From Pseudomonadota bacterium (GTDB lineage Bacteria; Desulfobacterota; Desulfobacteria; Desulfobacterales; Desulfobacteraceae): 64,000 nt of DNA. The stretch is taken from assembly GCA_018821535.1 (NCBI GenBank), contig JAHJLV010000044.1:62001-126000 (forward strand), read 5' to 3'. Both the position numbers and the translations under genes were made by a program. Positions 25,610 through 35,548 of this stretch are shown here, piece by piece; position 1 is the stretch's first letter; each line of letters begins with the position of its first letter. Below the pieces are notes generated by a model that saw nothing but the letters and a program-made list of their open reading frames with translations, was not told the DNA's origin and did no database searches.

Positions 25610-27277
25610 ATGAAAGATATTATTCGTAAAATTGTTCTGGATGCAGCTCAGAAAGCGTTTGAAACCGGAGAATTTCCATCAGACCATGTTCCGGAAATGG
25701 AGATTGAAGAACCCAAACATTCATCCCAGGGAGATTTCTCAACCAATTTTGCCATGGTTTCGGCATCGGTTCAGAAAATGGCGCCGGTAAAGATTGCCCA
25801 GCGTCTGGTTTCTTTTATTCCCGCCACCGGTCTGATTGAGAAAATAGACATCGCAGGCCCGGGGTTTATCAATTTTTTTCTTTCCAATACGGCATGGCAT
25901 CCTGTAGTGAACCAGATCCTTGAGCAGGATGAAGCCTATGGCCGGTCTGATATGGGGAAAGATGCAAAAGTTCAGGTGGAATTTGTCAGCGCAAACCCGA
26001 CAGGCCCGCTGCATGTGGGGCATGGCAGGGGGGCGGCCGTGGGTGATTCCGTGGGAAATATTCTGTCTTTTGCCGGGTTTGATGTTCAAAAAGAATACTA
26101 TATCAATGATTCCGGCCGTCAGATCCGTACGCTGGGGACTTCTGTCTGGCTGAGACTGATGGAAAAATCAGGGCAGAGGATTGAGTTCCCCGATGACTGC
26201 TATCAGGGCGATTATATCAAGGATTTTGCACAACAGATACTTGAAAAAGAGGGTCTGGAATTTGTTAAAAAGGATGCGGCAGAGGGGATTGCCGTCTGTG
26301 CAGAATTTGCTGCTACAAAAATTCTGGAAGGCATAAAAGAAGATCTGATTGATTTCGGGGTACAGTTTGATCACTGGTTCAGCGAGCAGAGTCTGTATGA
26401 TTCCGGCCGGGTTCAGGATGCCATTGATATGTTCAGAAAAAAGGAACTGATTTACGAAAAAGACGGTGCCCTGTGGTTTAAAACCCAGGCGTTCGGCGAT
26501 GAAAAAGACAGGGTGGTGGTCAGAAATAACGGACTGACAACATATTTTGCATCTGATATCGCATATCATAGAGAAAAATATGAACGGGGGTTTGACAAGG
26601 TTATAGATGTCTGGGGTGCGGATCATCATGGTTATATTAATCGAATCAATGCATCTGTGGTGGCATCGGGCAGAAAAAGCGAACAGTTTGAAGTGATCCT
26701 GGTCCAACTGGTGAATCTGTTAAGAGATGGGAAGCCCTTTCAGATGTCTACCCGGGCAGGCGAATTTGTCACCTTGAAGGATATTGTCTCAGAAGTGGGC
26801 AAAGATGCGGCACGGTTCATGTTTTTAAGCCGCAGTTATGATTCAGGGCTTGATTTCGACCTTGAGCTTGCAAAAAAGAAAAATTCTGAAAACCCTGTGT
26901 ATTATGTGCAGTATGTTCATGCAAGAATCACGGGAATTCTTTTAAAGGCAGTTGAAAGTCAGATCATTGAAGATATTGATTTTAACACGGGAAAGCATCT
27001 TGAATTACTGATTGAGGAAGAGGAAATCAATCTTTTAAAAATTCTGCACAGCTTTGGGGAGCAGGTTGAAAAAAGTGCCAGCACACTTCATCCCCATGTG
27101 ATTTTTACCTATCTGATGACGCTTGCTGCAGCATTCCATGGCTACTATAATAAACACAAGGTGATCACAGACCATGTGGAGCAGACCCAGGCCCGCTTAA
27201 GTCTTGTTCTGGGTGTGAAAAAAGTTATTCGAAACGGCTTGAGACTTCTCGGGATTTCTGCGCCAGAGAGAATGTAG
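25610..27277 (+). CDS. argS: Arginyl-tRNA synthetase
   Basis: 555 residues. Class I synthetase with the HIGH-type motif in [19 protein letters not shown] (about 128-146), the N-terminal additional domain, and [15 protein letters not shown] in the KMSK-equivalent region. The DALR-type anticodon-binding C-terminus ends [12 protein letters not shown]. It charges tRNA-Arg in the cytoplasm. It is second in the operon, 4 bases before the SPOR gene. Confidence 0.97.
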   Translation: MKDIIRKIVLDAAQKAFETGEFPSDHVPEMEIEEPKHSSQGDFSTNFAMVSASVQKMAPVKIAQRLVSFIPATGLIEKIDIAGPGFINFFLSNTAWHPVVNQILEQDEAYGRSDMGKDAKVQVEFVSANPTGPLHVGHGRGAAVGDSVGNILSFAGFDVQKEYYINDSGRQIRTLGTSVWLRLMEKSGQRIEFPDDCYQGDYIKDFAQQILEKEGLEFVKKDAAEGIAVCAEFAATKILEGIKEDLIDFGVQFDHWFSEQSLYDSGRVQDAIDMFRKKELIYEKDGALWFKTQAFGDEKDRVVVRNNGLTTYFASDIAYHREKYERGFDKVIDVWGADHHGYINRINASVVASGRKSEQFEVILVQLVNLLRDGKPFQMSTRAGEFVTLKDIVSEVGKDAARFMFLSRSYDSGLDFDLELAKKKNSENPVYYVQYVHARITGILLKAVESQIIEDIDFNTGKHLELLIEEEEINLLKILHSFGEQVEKSASTLHPHVIFTYLMTLAAAFHGYYNKHKVITDHVEQTQARLSLVLGVKKVIRNGLRLLGISAPERM

Positions 27278-27281
27278 GCCC

Positions 27282-28031
27282 ATGGTATCTTTTACAGGGA
27301 TATTGAAATATTCTATTTATGTGTTTATTGCCGGCTGGATGTTTTTTTTAGGGATTATGGTGGGGCGGGGGAATTCTCCGGTAACATTTGATACCCATAA
27401 ATTTCAGGATCGGCTGCAGACCATTGCAAGTCAGTTTGGTCATGAAAATGAGGAACCTAAAAAAATTGAGCTCAAATTTTATGATGCACTTGAAAAACCT
27501 TCTGTAGAAGGCCCTGAGGCCAAACAGACGTCAGAAATCATACCTGAAAAAAGTTCTGATATCACCCGGGGCGAGGGTCAGGCAAAAACCAGTCTGAAAA
27601 AACAGACATTTAACCCGAATGTCAATATGGCAAAAACCAAACCGGATGAGGTAAAAAAGCAGTTGGTAAAAACAACGCCGGTTGCAGCAAAACCTGTGAA
27701 ACCCGATTCAGTAAAAGCAGAAGCTGTAAAACCAGACGCTGTAAAGTCAGAACCTGAAGAAATCAAACAAAGCGGTTCCGGCAGATATACCATTCAGATT
27801 GCGGCATTTAAAGATTTCAAGGATGCAGTGACCCACATGGCCATGCTGGAGAAAAAAGGGTTTTCATCCTTTCGCCAGAAAACCGAGCAGAACGGGGTAA
27901 CATGGTACAGGGTCAGGACCGGTTCCTTTAATACATATGAGGATGCCAAAAAATTTAAAGTCAGGCTGGACAAGGCAAAAATTGATTCAATGATTATTAA
28001 AAAGGAAGCAAATGAAAATATCAAAGGATGA
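27282..28031 (+). CDS. SPOR-domain membrane protein
   Basis: 249 residues: cytoplasmic start, one membrane helix (about 8-30), a long charged Lys/Pro/Val-rich linker (about 90-165, with KPDxVK repeats), and a C-terminal SPOR domain (YTIQIAAFKDFKDAVTHMAMLEKKGF to YRVRTGSFNTYEDAKKFKVRL). SPOR domains bind denuded peptidoglycan at division sites, so a periplasmic septal role is likely. Its 3' end overlaps gatC by 20 bases. Confidence 0.88.
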   Translation: MVSFTGILKYSIYVFIAGWMFFLGIMVGRGNSPVTFDTHKFQDRLQTIASQFGHENEEPKKIELKFYDALEKPSVEGPEAKQTSEIIPEKSSDITRGEGQAKTSLKKQTFNPNVNMAKTKPDEVKKQLVKTTPVAAKPVKPDSVKAEAVKPDAVKSEPEEIKQSGSGRYTIQIAAFKDFKDAVTHMAMLEKKGFSSFRQKTEQNGVTWYRVRTGSFNTYEDAKKFKVRLDKAKIDSMIIKKEANENIKG

Positions 28032-28299
28032 AGTTGAAAAAATAGCCCATCTGGCACGGCTGGAAATTGATGACAGTGAAAAGGAAAAAATGGCAGGACA
28101 GCTGAGCAATATTCTTCAGTATATCGACAAACTGGGAAATGTGGATGTGGACGGGGTTAAATCTTTTTCAGGAGCGGCTTTCATGAACAATGTGCTTCGG
28201 CAGGATGTTCTTGAACCCTCGCCCGGGCCTGATGTGACGCTTGCAAATGCCCCCTGCAGAGATGGTGATTTTTATACAGTGCCCACCATAGTCAAATAG
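28012..28299 (+). CDS. gatC: Asp/Glu-tRNA amidotransferase subunit C
   Basis: 95 residues: MKISKDEVEKIAHLARLEIDDSE, typical GatC, then QLSNILQYIDKL and RDGDFYTVPTIVK. It stabilises the GatA-GatB complex that makes Gln-tRNA and Asn-tRNA by transamidation. It overlaps the SPOR gene and lies 31 bases before gatA; gatB is elsewhere (38927-40354). Confidence 0.95.
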   Translation: MKISKDEVEKIAHLARLEIDDSEKEKMAGQLSNILQYIDKLGNVDVDGVKSFSGAAFMNNVLRQDVLEPSPGPDVTLANAPCRDGDFYTVPTIVK

Positions 28300-28330
28300 A
28301 GCAAGTGGTAAAATTAAGGATTATATTCAG

Positions 28331-29803
28331 ATGACATATCATGAACTGACGATTTCAAATGCCCTGGCATTACTTTCAGATAGAAAAATAACGTCCACGG
28401 AACTCACCCGTGCACTGCTGGACCGGATTAAACAGCATGACGACCGTATCAAGGCCTTTATCACTGTGGATGAAGACATGGCAATGGCCTGTGCGCAAAA
28501 GGCGGATCAAAAGATTGCAAAGGGTCAGATGGCAGCGCTTACCGGTGTGCCCATTGCGTTGAAGGATCTTTTATGCACCAGGGGGATGAAAACCACCTGC
28601 GGATCAAAAATACTGAATAATTTTGTGCCTGAATATGACGGCACAGTGGTGTCAAAATTAAAGGATGCAGGCGCTGTTATTATTGGTAAAACCAATCTGG
28701 ATGAATTTGCCATGGGCTCGTCAACGGAGAATTCATCGATAAAGGTAACGGCCAATCCCTGGAATACCGATTATGTTCCGGGAGGCTCCAGCGGCGGGTC
28801 TGCCGCGGCTGTGGCAGCAGGGTTCTGCTGCGGTTCACTGGGAACAGATACGGGCGGGTCCATTCGTCAGCCAGCGTCCCATTGCGGTGTGGTGGGGCTT
28901 AAGCCGACATATGGACGGGTGTCCCGGTTCGGGCTCGTGTCCTATGCATCATCCCTGGATCAGATCGGACCCATTACAAAAGATGTAAAAGATGCTGCCT
29001 TGATGATGAATGTGATCTGCGGCAATGATAAAAAAGATTCCACCAGCGCAAGAGTTGCGGTACCGGATTTCACAAAGGCCTTTGATCAGTTTGACGCAGA
29101 AGGTTTAAAAGGGATGAGCATCGGCATTCCCGGAGAATATCTGTCTGTTGCAGGGATTGATCCTGATGTAGAAAAGGTGTTTTTGAATGCAAAACAGATA
29201 TTCAAGGACCTGGGCGCTGAGATCACAGAGATCAGTCTGCCCCATACCGAATATGTGGTGGCAGCCTATTATATTATTGCCCCGTGTGAAGCCAGTTCCA
29301 ATCTGGCGCGGTTTGACGGGGTTAAATACGGGTTCCGGCATGAAGGCACCGATGACCTGATCGACATGTATAAAAAAACCAAATCAAAAGGCTTTGGTGC
29401 AGAAGTCAAACGCCGGATACTGATCGGCACCTATGCGCTTTCAGCCGGCTATTATGATGCATATTACGGCAGGGCATCACAGGTTCGGACGCTGATCATG
29501 GAGGATTTTGCAAACGCCTTTAAAACATGTGACTTTATTTTATCCCCTGTGGCGCCTGCCCCGGCATTTAAAATCGGAGAAAATGTCGATGATCCGCTGA
29601 CCATGTATCTGTCAGACATTTTTACCCTGTCTGCCAATATGGCCGCCATTCCCGGGATATCCGTCCCGGCAGGGTATTCGTCAAACGGGCTTCCCGTCGG
29701 TATCCAGATGATGGCAAACCGGTTTGATGAAAATAGCCTTTTAAGGGCAGGTTACGGATTTGAAAAAGCAGTGCACCTGGAGAAAAGATTTCCTGAACTG
29801 TAA
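28331..29803 (+). CDS. gatA: Asp/Glu-tRNA amidotransferase subunit A
   Basis: 490 residues of the amidase-signature family. The Ser-cis-Ser-Lys centre is seen: K in VPIALKDLLC, and GGSSGGSAAAVAAG and GTDTGGSIRQPASHCG. It releases ammonia from glutamine and feeds GatB for misacylated Glu-tRNA-Gln/Asp-tRNA-Asn. Length is normal. It is followed by a small ORF and mutL on the same strand. Confidence 0.97.
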   Translation: MTYHELTISNALALLSDRKITSTELTRALLDRIKQHDDRIKAFITVDEDMAMACAQKADQKIAKGQMAALTGVPIALKDLLCTRGMKTTCGSKILNNFVPEYDGTVVSKLKDAGAVIIGKTNLDEFAMGSSTENSSIKVTANPWNTDYVPGGSSGGSAAAVAAGFCCGSLGTDTGGSIRQPASHCGVVGLKPTYGRVSRFGLVSYASSLDQIGPITKDVKDAALMMNVICGNDKKDSTSARVAVPDFTKAFDQFDAEGLKGMSIGIPGEYLSVAGIDPDVEKVFLNAKQIFKDLGAEITEISLPHTEYVVAAYYIIAPCEASSNLARFDGVKYGFRHEGTDDLIDMYKKTKSKGFGAEVKRRILIGTYALSAGYYDAYYGRASQVRTLIMEDFANAFKTCDFILSPVAPAPAFKIGENVDDPLTMYLSDIFTLSANMAAIPGISVPAGYSSNGLPVGIQMMANRFDENSLLRAGYGFEKAVHLEKRFPEL

Positions 29804-29838
29804 GATTCCATCGTGTTTTAAAAAAGGAGAAAACAGTT

Positions 29839-30033
29839 ATGACAACCATTGCGCCTGATGGCGGAAAATTACAAAAAGCCATCCAGTGGGTATCTGAAAA
29901 ACGAAAGGAAAACCCGGATATCAATCTTGTAAAGCTGGCAGATGATGCCAGTTTCCGTTTTGATCTAAGCCCCAAAGACTCCCAGTTTCTGCTCAGGTTT
30001 GTAAAAGATGACAACCATCAGAATCCTGCCTGA
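29839..30033 (+). CDS. Small conserved-type protein overlapping mutL
   Basis: 64 residues (MTTIAPDGGKLQKAIQWVSEKRKE, then LSPKDSQFLLRFVKD); family not recognised. It has a clear AAAAAGGAGAAAA ribosome site 8 bases before the ATG. Its last 26 bases overlap the start of mutL in another frame, so mutL translation may be coupled to it. Predicted soluble and helical. Confidence 0.65.
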   Translation: MTTIAPDGGKLQKAIQWVSEKRKENPDINLVKLADDASFRFDLSPKDSQFLLRFVKDDNHQNPA

Positions 30034-31834
30034 GATTCTTTCCAACCAGATTGCCGCAGGAGAGGTGGTCCAGCGGCCGGTGAATGCTGTAAAGGAACTG
30101 GTGGAAAACAGCATAGATGCCAAAGCAACACGCATTACAATCGAAATCGAAAAAGGCGGCAAATCGCTGATCCGGGTATCGGATGACGGTATCGGCCTGT
30201 CCCGGGATGATGCGCTTTTAGCCATTGAGCGTTATGCCACCAGCAAAATTTTTACCAAAGAAGATCTGTTCTGCATATCCACCATGGGGTTTCGGGGAGA
30301 AGCCCTGCCGTCCATTGCCTCGGTTTCCAAATTTACACTGGTTACCCGGACCGCGGATTCTGATGTCGGCACACGGATCGATATCTCCGGCGGCAGAATG
30401 CTTAATGTTTCAGATGCAGGCGCGCCAGTCGGAACCCTGGTGGAAGTCCGGCATCTGTTTTTCAATACCCCTGCCCGGAAAAAATTTTTAAAAGCCGAGA
30501 GTACAGAAGTCAGTCATATTGCAGATGCGGTTTTCGGCATGGCTTTAGGCCATCCGGATATTGAATTTCGGCTGTTTATCAACGGACGGCTGCAGAAAAG
30601 TTTTTCTTTAAATGACGGCCTGCTTCAACGGGCCATGGATGTTCTGGGAAATGATGTGGCCAACCGGCTGTATATGCTTGATTTTTCCCAGGGCCCGGTC
30701 CGGGTTCACGGGTATTGTTCAAGTCCGATGGTCACCCGAAGTACATCCTCCAGAATCTTTTTGTATGTGAACCGAAGGCTGGTGCATGACCGGGGGATTA
30801 TTTCAGCCATTTTTGCGGGCTATAAAGGCCGGATCATGAAGGGCAAATTTCCCCTGGGGGTATTTTTTATTGATATTGATTATGATCAGGTGGATGTGAA
30901 TGTGCACCCGTCAAAACGGGAAATTAAATTTTTTGATTCCCGGCAGGTGTATCAGGCGGTTGTCAATGCCATAGAAGATGCAATGGCAAGAGAACAAAAA
31001 AATGCCCCGGTCTATTCCAATACACGGATGGTATCAGACCCTAAACCTGTTCCTTTAAAAAAACATGAAACCTTTGCATTTTATGATCCGGATTTCAGTG
31101 TGCATGAAAATCTTAAGATTGATGAACCACCTGCTTTAAATATTCAGGCGGCTCCGGCCACATCCTCTGGCTATGAAGATCAATATCCATCCGAAGGTTT
31201 AATTCAGCACCATGAAAAAACACAGGTTGCAGAACCGGATCAAGTCAGGCTTCCGGGAGAAACCCGGGTGATCGGTCAGGTGCTTGGAACCTATATTGTG
31301 GCTGAGACAAAAGAGGGCCTGATGCTGATTGACCAGCATGCAGCCCATGAACGTATTGTGTATGAAAAATTAAAATTGCGTCATCAGTTACAGGCTGAAC
31401 CCGGGCAGATGCTTGTTGTTCCCCAGACGCTTGAGCTGAATTTTAAGGAAGCAGATGTTCTCACCAAAATAAGTGATGAATTAAGGCTGCTGGGTGTCAT
31501 TATCGAACCTTTTGGCGGAACAACCTTTGTTATCAAATCCGTACCATCGATAATGGATGAAAAAGATATCAAGCCCCTGATCATTGATCTGGTGGAAAAA
31601 AGGCTGGTCCAAAAAGATCCCTTATCTGCAGGTGAATGGATCGAGGACTGCTTGATTTTGATGGCATGTCACAGTGCCATCCGTGCCCATCTGAATCTGA
31701 CCCGAATGGAAATGGAAAAATTAATCCGTGATCTTGAAAACTGTCAGAATCCCCGTCACTGCCCCCACGGCCGGCCCATACTGATATCCTGGGACAAACA
31801 TCAGATTGAAAAATTATTCAAAAGGGTTGTTTGA
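30008..31834 (+). CDS. mutL: DNA mismatch repair protein MutL with endonuclease motif
   Basis: 608 residues. GHKL ATPase N-terminus (IRILPEILSNQIAAGEVVQRP, ENSIDAKATRI, DDGIGL, TMGFRGEALPSI) and a C-terminal dimerisation domain. The metal-binding nickase signature DQHA-x2-E-x4-E is intact (DQHAAHERIVYE), and CPHGRPI near the end completes the zinc site. It therefore belongs to the endonuclease-type MutL expected where MutH is absent. No mutS is in the window. The start lies inside the preceding small gene; its own ribosome site is weak. Confidence 0.95.
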   Translation: MTTIRILPEILSNQIAAGEVVQRPVNAVKELVENSIDAKATRITIEIEKGGKSLIRVSDDGIGLSRDDALLAIERYATSKIFTKEDLFCISTMGFRGEALPSIASVSKFTLVTRTADSDVGTRIDISGGRMLNVSDAGAPVGTLVEVRHLFFNTPARKKFLKAESTEVSHIADAVFGMALGHPDIEFRLFINGRLQKSFSLNDGLLQRAMDVLGNDVANRLYMLDFSQGPVRVHGYCSSPMVTRSTSSRIFLYVNRRLVHDRGIISAIFAGYKGRIMKGKFPLGVFFIDIDYDQVDVNVHPSKREIKFFDSRQVYQAVVNAIEDAMAREQKNAPVYSNTRMVSDPKPVPLKKHETFAFYDPDFSVHENLKIDEPPALNIQAAPATSSGYEDQYPSEGLIQHHEKTQVAEPDQVRLPGETRVIGQVLGTYIVAETKEGLMLIDQHAAHERIVYEKLKLRHQLQAEPGQMLVVPQTLELNFKEADVLTKISDELRLLGVIIEPFGGTTFVIKSVPSIMDEKDIKPLIIDLVEKRLVQKDPLSAGEWIEDCLILMACHSAIRAHLNLTRMEMEKLIRDLENCQNPRHCPHGRPILISWDKHQIEKLFKRVV

Positions 31835-31906
31835 TATTTGGTCATGGTATATAAATCTGTGCGTGTCCTTATTTTGAAGGAAAAAAGCATCATAAAAGGA
31901 GTTAAT

Positions 31907-33532
31907 ATGTTGGAAAACTATATCAGAAAATCAGTTGCAGTTATTTTATTCTGTGCTTTTGCAATACCTGTCTTCGTATTATCAGGCCATTGCGAAACCG
32001 AAAAAAAAGTGGCGGTATGTCCTTTTCAGATGAATGCGGCCCAGGATCTTTCCTTTCTTCAAAAAGGCCTTTTTTCAATGCTTTCTTCCCGCCTGGCAGA
32101 TCCGGGCAAGGTGATGATTCTTGATCGGGAAACCATCGATGCGATGCTTGCAAAAGCCCAGGCAGCCCCTGAAACAAAAGGCCCTTTGAATGCGTCAAAA
32201 GCAAAACTGATCGGCAGGGCGCTGGGGGTGGATTATGTTCTTTTCGGAAATGTGACCATGTTTGGCCAGAGTGTCAGTCTGGACACCACCATGGTGGATG
32301 TCAGCGCAAATACCCCGGACCTTACATTTTCACGGCAGGCTGAGCAGCCGGGCGCTGTGATCACGGAGCTGGATCTGATTGCCACCCAGATCAATCAGGA
32401 GGTGTTCAACCGGAAGCCCGAAGTCTTTGTTCCCCAGGCAGCCCAGCAGGCTCAGGCACCATCGGGCCGTCCGCAGTCAGAATATCGCGATTCCTATGCA
32501 AGTCCTTTGACCAATCATCGGGTGCTGTTTGCCGCCAATGGTGAAATTATCGGCATGTCCTGCGGTGATGTGGATGGAGATAAAAAAAATGAAGTGGTTA
32601 TTGTATATCCCCATGCCATTGAAATATTGAAATATACTGAAAATGGCAGGCTGGTGCCGGTTAAAAAGATCCAGGATGCCAAATATATCCAGATTATCAG
32701 CGTGGATGTCGCGGATATCAACGGTAACGGTATGGATGAGATTTTTATCACCCGGGTTCATGGGGACAGCGGGCTGGCTAAATCCTATGTCCTGGAAAAT
32801 CAGGGCAATGCCTATAAGGATATATCCGGTAATCTGCCCTGGTATCTGCGGGTGGTAAAAGCCAATGGAAAACATCCGATCCTGTATGCCCAGGAAAGCG
32901 GGAAAAAAGGACCCTATAACAGCAGCAATGTTTTCAGGGTCAATGCCGCCGGGGGGAAATTTACCCCGGGAGAAAAACTCAAGGTACCTGCAGGATTTTC
33001 TGTGATGAGCATGACAGCAGTGACAGATGCCGCGGGTACGGTTTCAGGCAGACTGTTCACCGAGCAGGATGGCCGCCTGACCATTTTCAATACCGCAGGA
33101 GCTGTCGAGTGGTCAGGTGAAAAAGGATACGGCGGCACCCGGTTGTATTATGAATTTAAAGAGATTGATCATATCACCCACGGAACCGCTGAAGGCAAGG
33201 GCGTGTTTTTTCAGCCCCGAAATCTTGTTTATGATGTAGGGGCGGATGGCACAATGGATGTGATTGCCATCAAAAATACAGAAGCTGCTGGAAATTTTTT
33301 CGGCAAGATACGTAACTATAAGGGTGCAGAGGTTGAAACACTTGCCTGGAGCGAGGTGGGGCTTTCCTCTGACCATGCACCCAGAAAAATGTCAGGCCAG
33401 GTGACCGATATCGCTGTGGGTGACTATGACAACAGTTCAAAACAGTCTTTGATGGTGGCTTTCATAAAAAAATATGATAATTTTTCGTCGCAGGACACCA
33501 AGAGCATGATTGTGGCTTACGATATGGAATAA
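31907..33532 (+). CDS. Exported TolB/CsgG-like protein with FG-GAP/VCBS repeats
   Basis: 541 residues from ATG 31907 (ribosome site AAAAGGAGTT; the open frame reaches further upstream without one). Signal peptide about 1-30 (ending GHC, a possible lipoprotein Cys). The N-terminal domain (KKVAVCPFQMNAAQDLSFLQKGLFSMLSSRL to DYVLFGNVTMFGQSVSLD) resembles the TolB-N/CsgG-like family that binds in the periplasm or at the outer membrane. From about 200 on there are FG-GAP-like repeats (CGDVDGDKKNEVVIV, DVADINGNGMDEIFIT, DVGADGTMDVIAI, DIAVGDYDNSSKQS). The same N-terminal domain recurs in the gene at 38285-38911. Function unknown. Confidence 0.8.
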   Translation: MLENYIRKSVAVILFCAFAIPVFVLSGHCETEKKVAVCPFQMNAAQDLSFLQKGLFSMLSSRLADPGKVMILDRETIDAMLAKAQAAPETKGPLNASKAKLIGRALGVDYVLFGNVTMFGQSVSLDTTMVDVSANTPDLTFSRQAEQPGAVITELDLIATQINQEVFNRKPEVFVPQAAQQAQAPSGRPQSEYRDSYASPLTNHRVLFAANGEIIGMSCGDVDGDKKNEVVIVYPHAIEILKYTENGRLVPVKKIQDAKYIQIISVDVADINGNGMDEIFITRVHGDSGLAKSYVLENQGNAYKDISGNLPWYLRVVKANGKHPILYAQESGKKGPYNSSNVFRVNAAGGKFTPGEKLKVPAGFSVMSMTAVTDAAGTVSGRLFTEQDGRLTIFNTAGAVEWSGEKGYGGTRLYYEFKEIDHITHGTAEGKGVFFQPRNLVYDVGADGTMDVIAIKNTEAAGNFFGKIRNYKGAEVETLAWSEVGLSSDHAPRKMSGQVTDIAVGDYDNSSKQSLMVAFIKKYDNFSSQDTKSMIVAYDME

Positions 33533-33550
33533 AAAAATATGGAATAATGC

Positions 33551-33579
33551 TTGACATGCCCCTAAAACTATTGTTATTA
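33551..33579 (+). promoter_or_regulatory. Promoter of the porin-like gene
   Basis: TTGACA (33551-33556), 17-base spacer, TTATTA (33574-33579). Leaves a leader of about 160 bases with an imperfect CCCTGTAT/ATACACGGG stem near 33612-33636, before ribosome site AAAAGGAAA. Confidence 0.6.
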
Positions 33580-33743
33580 AGCTTTCTATGTTAATCTGAA
33601 ACGCTGGGTGCCCTGTATCTTCAGTAAAATACACGGGTATCTGCCAAAAGATCAACATAATTGATTTTGTCTCTTTTTGCTGTATTTAAAAGGAGTACAG
33701 TAAAAAGAACTTTTAATTAACTTTTTTTTAAAAGGAAAAAAAG

Positions 33744-35042
33744 ATGAAAAAACTATTAGTTCTAATTTTGGCCATGCTGTTCGTCGGCGTTGGCATCGCA
33801 AGTGCAGCAAGCACGCTTACAATGAGTGGTGATTATTATGTGAAAGGTACCTGGTATGACAACATGGCTGGAACTGCTTCCCAGGAACCCAAAGAAAGCT
33901 TTGGTCAGTATGATCATGAAATGACCCTTAACATGGTATTTGCCATGACTCCTTACACAAAAGTAGCTGCAAAACTTGAACTCAGAGATGAAATCTGGGG
34001 TGTATCAACTGCACAGGATGGTGGCTATACAGAAACCAGAACTGGTCTTAATCCGCAAGGCAACATTTATGTTGAAGAACTTTATGGTCAGCATACGTTC
34101 ATGAATCATCACACTTTTACAGCAGGGCTTGTAAAAACTTCCACATGGGCATCTGATTTTGACAACAATAAAGTAGAAGCATTTCGTTTACAGTATGGGC
34201 TTCCCACTCCGATTGGATACGCAATTTTCTTTACTGAAAAAAACCAGGCGTCTGCGACATCTACTCCAGAAACATTGGTAACTGACGCTGATACTGATAC
34301 TTACTGGGCCAGTCTTATTACAAAAATCGGTTCTGTGAATGTTCTGCCCGGTTTCGCTTATGTTGATGCCGAAGGAAGCACTCCTGGTGTGTTCGCTAGC
34401 GATTTCTCAGTATTTAAATTTGACCTGGGCTTGAATGGTACGATGAATAATATTGGCTGGGAAGCAGAATTGCTTTATATTGATTATAATTACGATAATG
34501 AATCTGCTGGTGCTGCCGTATTTGCAGCGACTGGTGGTGCTGATTATGCCACTCAAGGTGCGTACTTCCATGCCTGGACCCAGATGGATGCTTTGAAACT
34601 GGGTGGTTATGTCGCTTATGGTTCATATGAAGAAGATGTTAATAAAGGCTTTGCGTTTGGTACTGAATTTGATGGTAATGATGAACTGATGCCCGGAAGA
34701 ACAATGCTGCTGGGTGATGAAGTTACTTTTGTTTCCGGTACTATTTCTTCTGCTACCATGCTGGCGCTTTATGGAACCTATAATATCAATGAAAAAGCAT
34801 CAGTTACCCTGTTTGGTGCATATCTGGACAGTAATGTAGAAAACCTTAACGCAGCTGTTGCTAACAGAAGGTGGGAAGGCGCGGATGCAATGGAATTTAA
34901 TATCATTGGTCAATATAAAATTACACCGCTGTTGACCTATGCTGCTGGTGCTGCATGGGCGGAAGTGGGATATGGTGATGGTGTTACCGCTGATCCAGAT
35001 GCTGCCATTGAAATCAGCCATATGCTTTCTTTTAATTTCTAA
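33744..35042 (+). CDS. Outer-membrane porin-like beta-barrel protein
   Basis: 432 residues. Signal peptide about 1-22 (GIASAAS). The rest alternates hydrophobic and polar residues with repeated GYxxYGSY, YGTYNINEKASVTLFGAYL and AGAAWAEVGYGD segments, and ends in aromatic Phe (MLSFNF), as for outer-membrane barrels. It resembles the abundant porins of sulfate-reducing deltaproteobacteria, with no specific solute predicted. Codon use is AT-biased and even, suggesting high expression. Own promoter, and a strong hairpin after the stop. Confidence 0.8.
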   Translation: MKKLLVLILAMLFVGVGIASAASTLTMSGDYYVKGTWYDNMAGTASQEPKESFGQYDHEMTLNMVFAMTPYTKVAAKLELRDEIWGVSTAQDGGYTETRTGLNPQGNIYVEELYGQHTFMNHHTFTAGLVKTSTWASDFDNNKVEAFRLQYGLPTPIGYAIFFTEKNQASATSTPETLVTDADTDTYWASLITKIGSVNVLPGFAYVDAEGSTPGVFASDFSVFKFDLGLNGTMNNIGWEAELLYIDYNYDNESAGAAVFAATGGADYATQGAYFHAWTQMDALKLGGYVAYGSYEEDVNKGFAFGTEFDGNDELMPGRTMLLGDEVTFVSGTISSATMLALYGTYNINEKASVTLFGAYLDSNVENLNAAVANRRWEGADAMEFNIIGQYKITPLLTYAAGAAWAEVGYGDGVTADPDAAIEISHMLSFNF

Positions 35043-35091
35043 TTTAGCTTCGTGCTGATGTAGAATTTAATCGATTCGTTTAAAGAGTAAA

Positions 35092-35129
35092 CACAAACGC
35101 CCTGTACTGAAAAGTGCAGAGCGTTTGTG
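35092..35129 (+). terminator. Long hairpin downstream of the porin gene
   Basis: CACAAACGC (35092-35100) pairs with GCGTTTGTG (35121-35129); after one C/A mismatch CTGTACT pairs with AGTGCAG. The total stem is about 16 pairs. No T tract follows, so it could be an mRNA stabiliser or a terminator of the porin transcript. Confidence 0.55.
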
Positions 35130-35130
35130 C

Positions 35131-35184
35131 GTCTGGTAGAACCTGTAACAACCGTCCCATATGCTCCCCAAGATCATCCCAACC
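35131..35184. repeat. Diverged dispersed repeat, copy B
   Basis: Matches copy A at 2359 across GGTAGAA-CTGTA-CAAC and ATATGCT-C-CAAGATCATCC, and copy C at 35831 across ATGCT-CAAGATCATCCCAACC. It contains half of an inverted pair CCGTCCC/GGGACGG (about 35153-35190). It lies directly upstream of relBE; copy C lies downstream. Confidence 0.55.
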
Positions 35185-35323
35185 GGGACGGGCTCTTCGA
35201 TACTCCTGCCGCTGGGTAGAAGATTTGTAAAAACATATTCTAATAAAAAATAAAATGCCGGATTGTATTTAGAAAAAAGACGGTGTAGAATGTGCTATAC
35301 AGATATGACAACAGGAGGGCACA

Positions 35324-35548
35324 ATGTTAGCAATAAGATTGCCAAAAGAAATTGAAGACAGGCTTAATGTTTTAGCAAAAAATACAGGCCGGACAAAAAC
35401 ATATTATGCAAAAGAGGCTATCCTGAAGCATTTAGATGATCTGGAAGATATATATCTTGCTGAAAAACGGCTTGAAGATATCAGGTCTGGAAAATCAAAA
35501 ACAGTATCGCTTGAAAAAGTGATGGAGCGTTATGCTCTGGAAAGTTGA
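35324..35548 (+). CDS. relB: RelB-type antitoxin (ribbon-helix-helix)
   Basis: 74 residues: MLAIRLPKEIEDRLNVLAKNTGRTKTYYAKEAILKHL, a ribbon-helix-helix DNA-binding fold, then a charged tail that binds the toxin. Ribosome site CAGGAGGG. It overlaps the relE start by 17 bases. As an antitoxin it would neutralise RelE and repress the operon; an imperfect inverted repeat GTGTAG/CTATAC (35283-35300) upstream could be its operator. Confidence 0.85.
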   Translation: MLAIRLPKEIEDRLNVLAKNTGRTKTYYAKEAILKHLDDLEDIYLAEKRLEDIRSGKSKTVSLEKVMERYALES

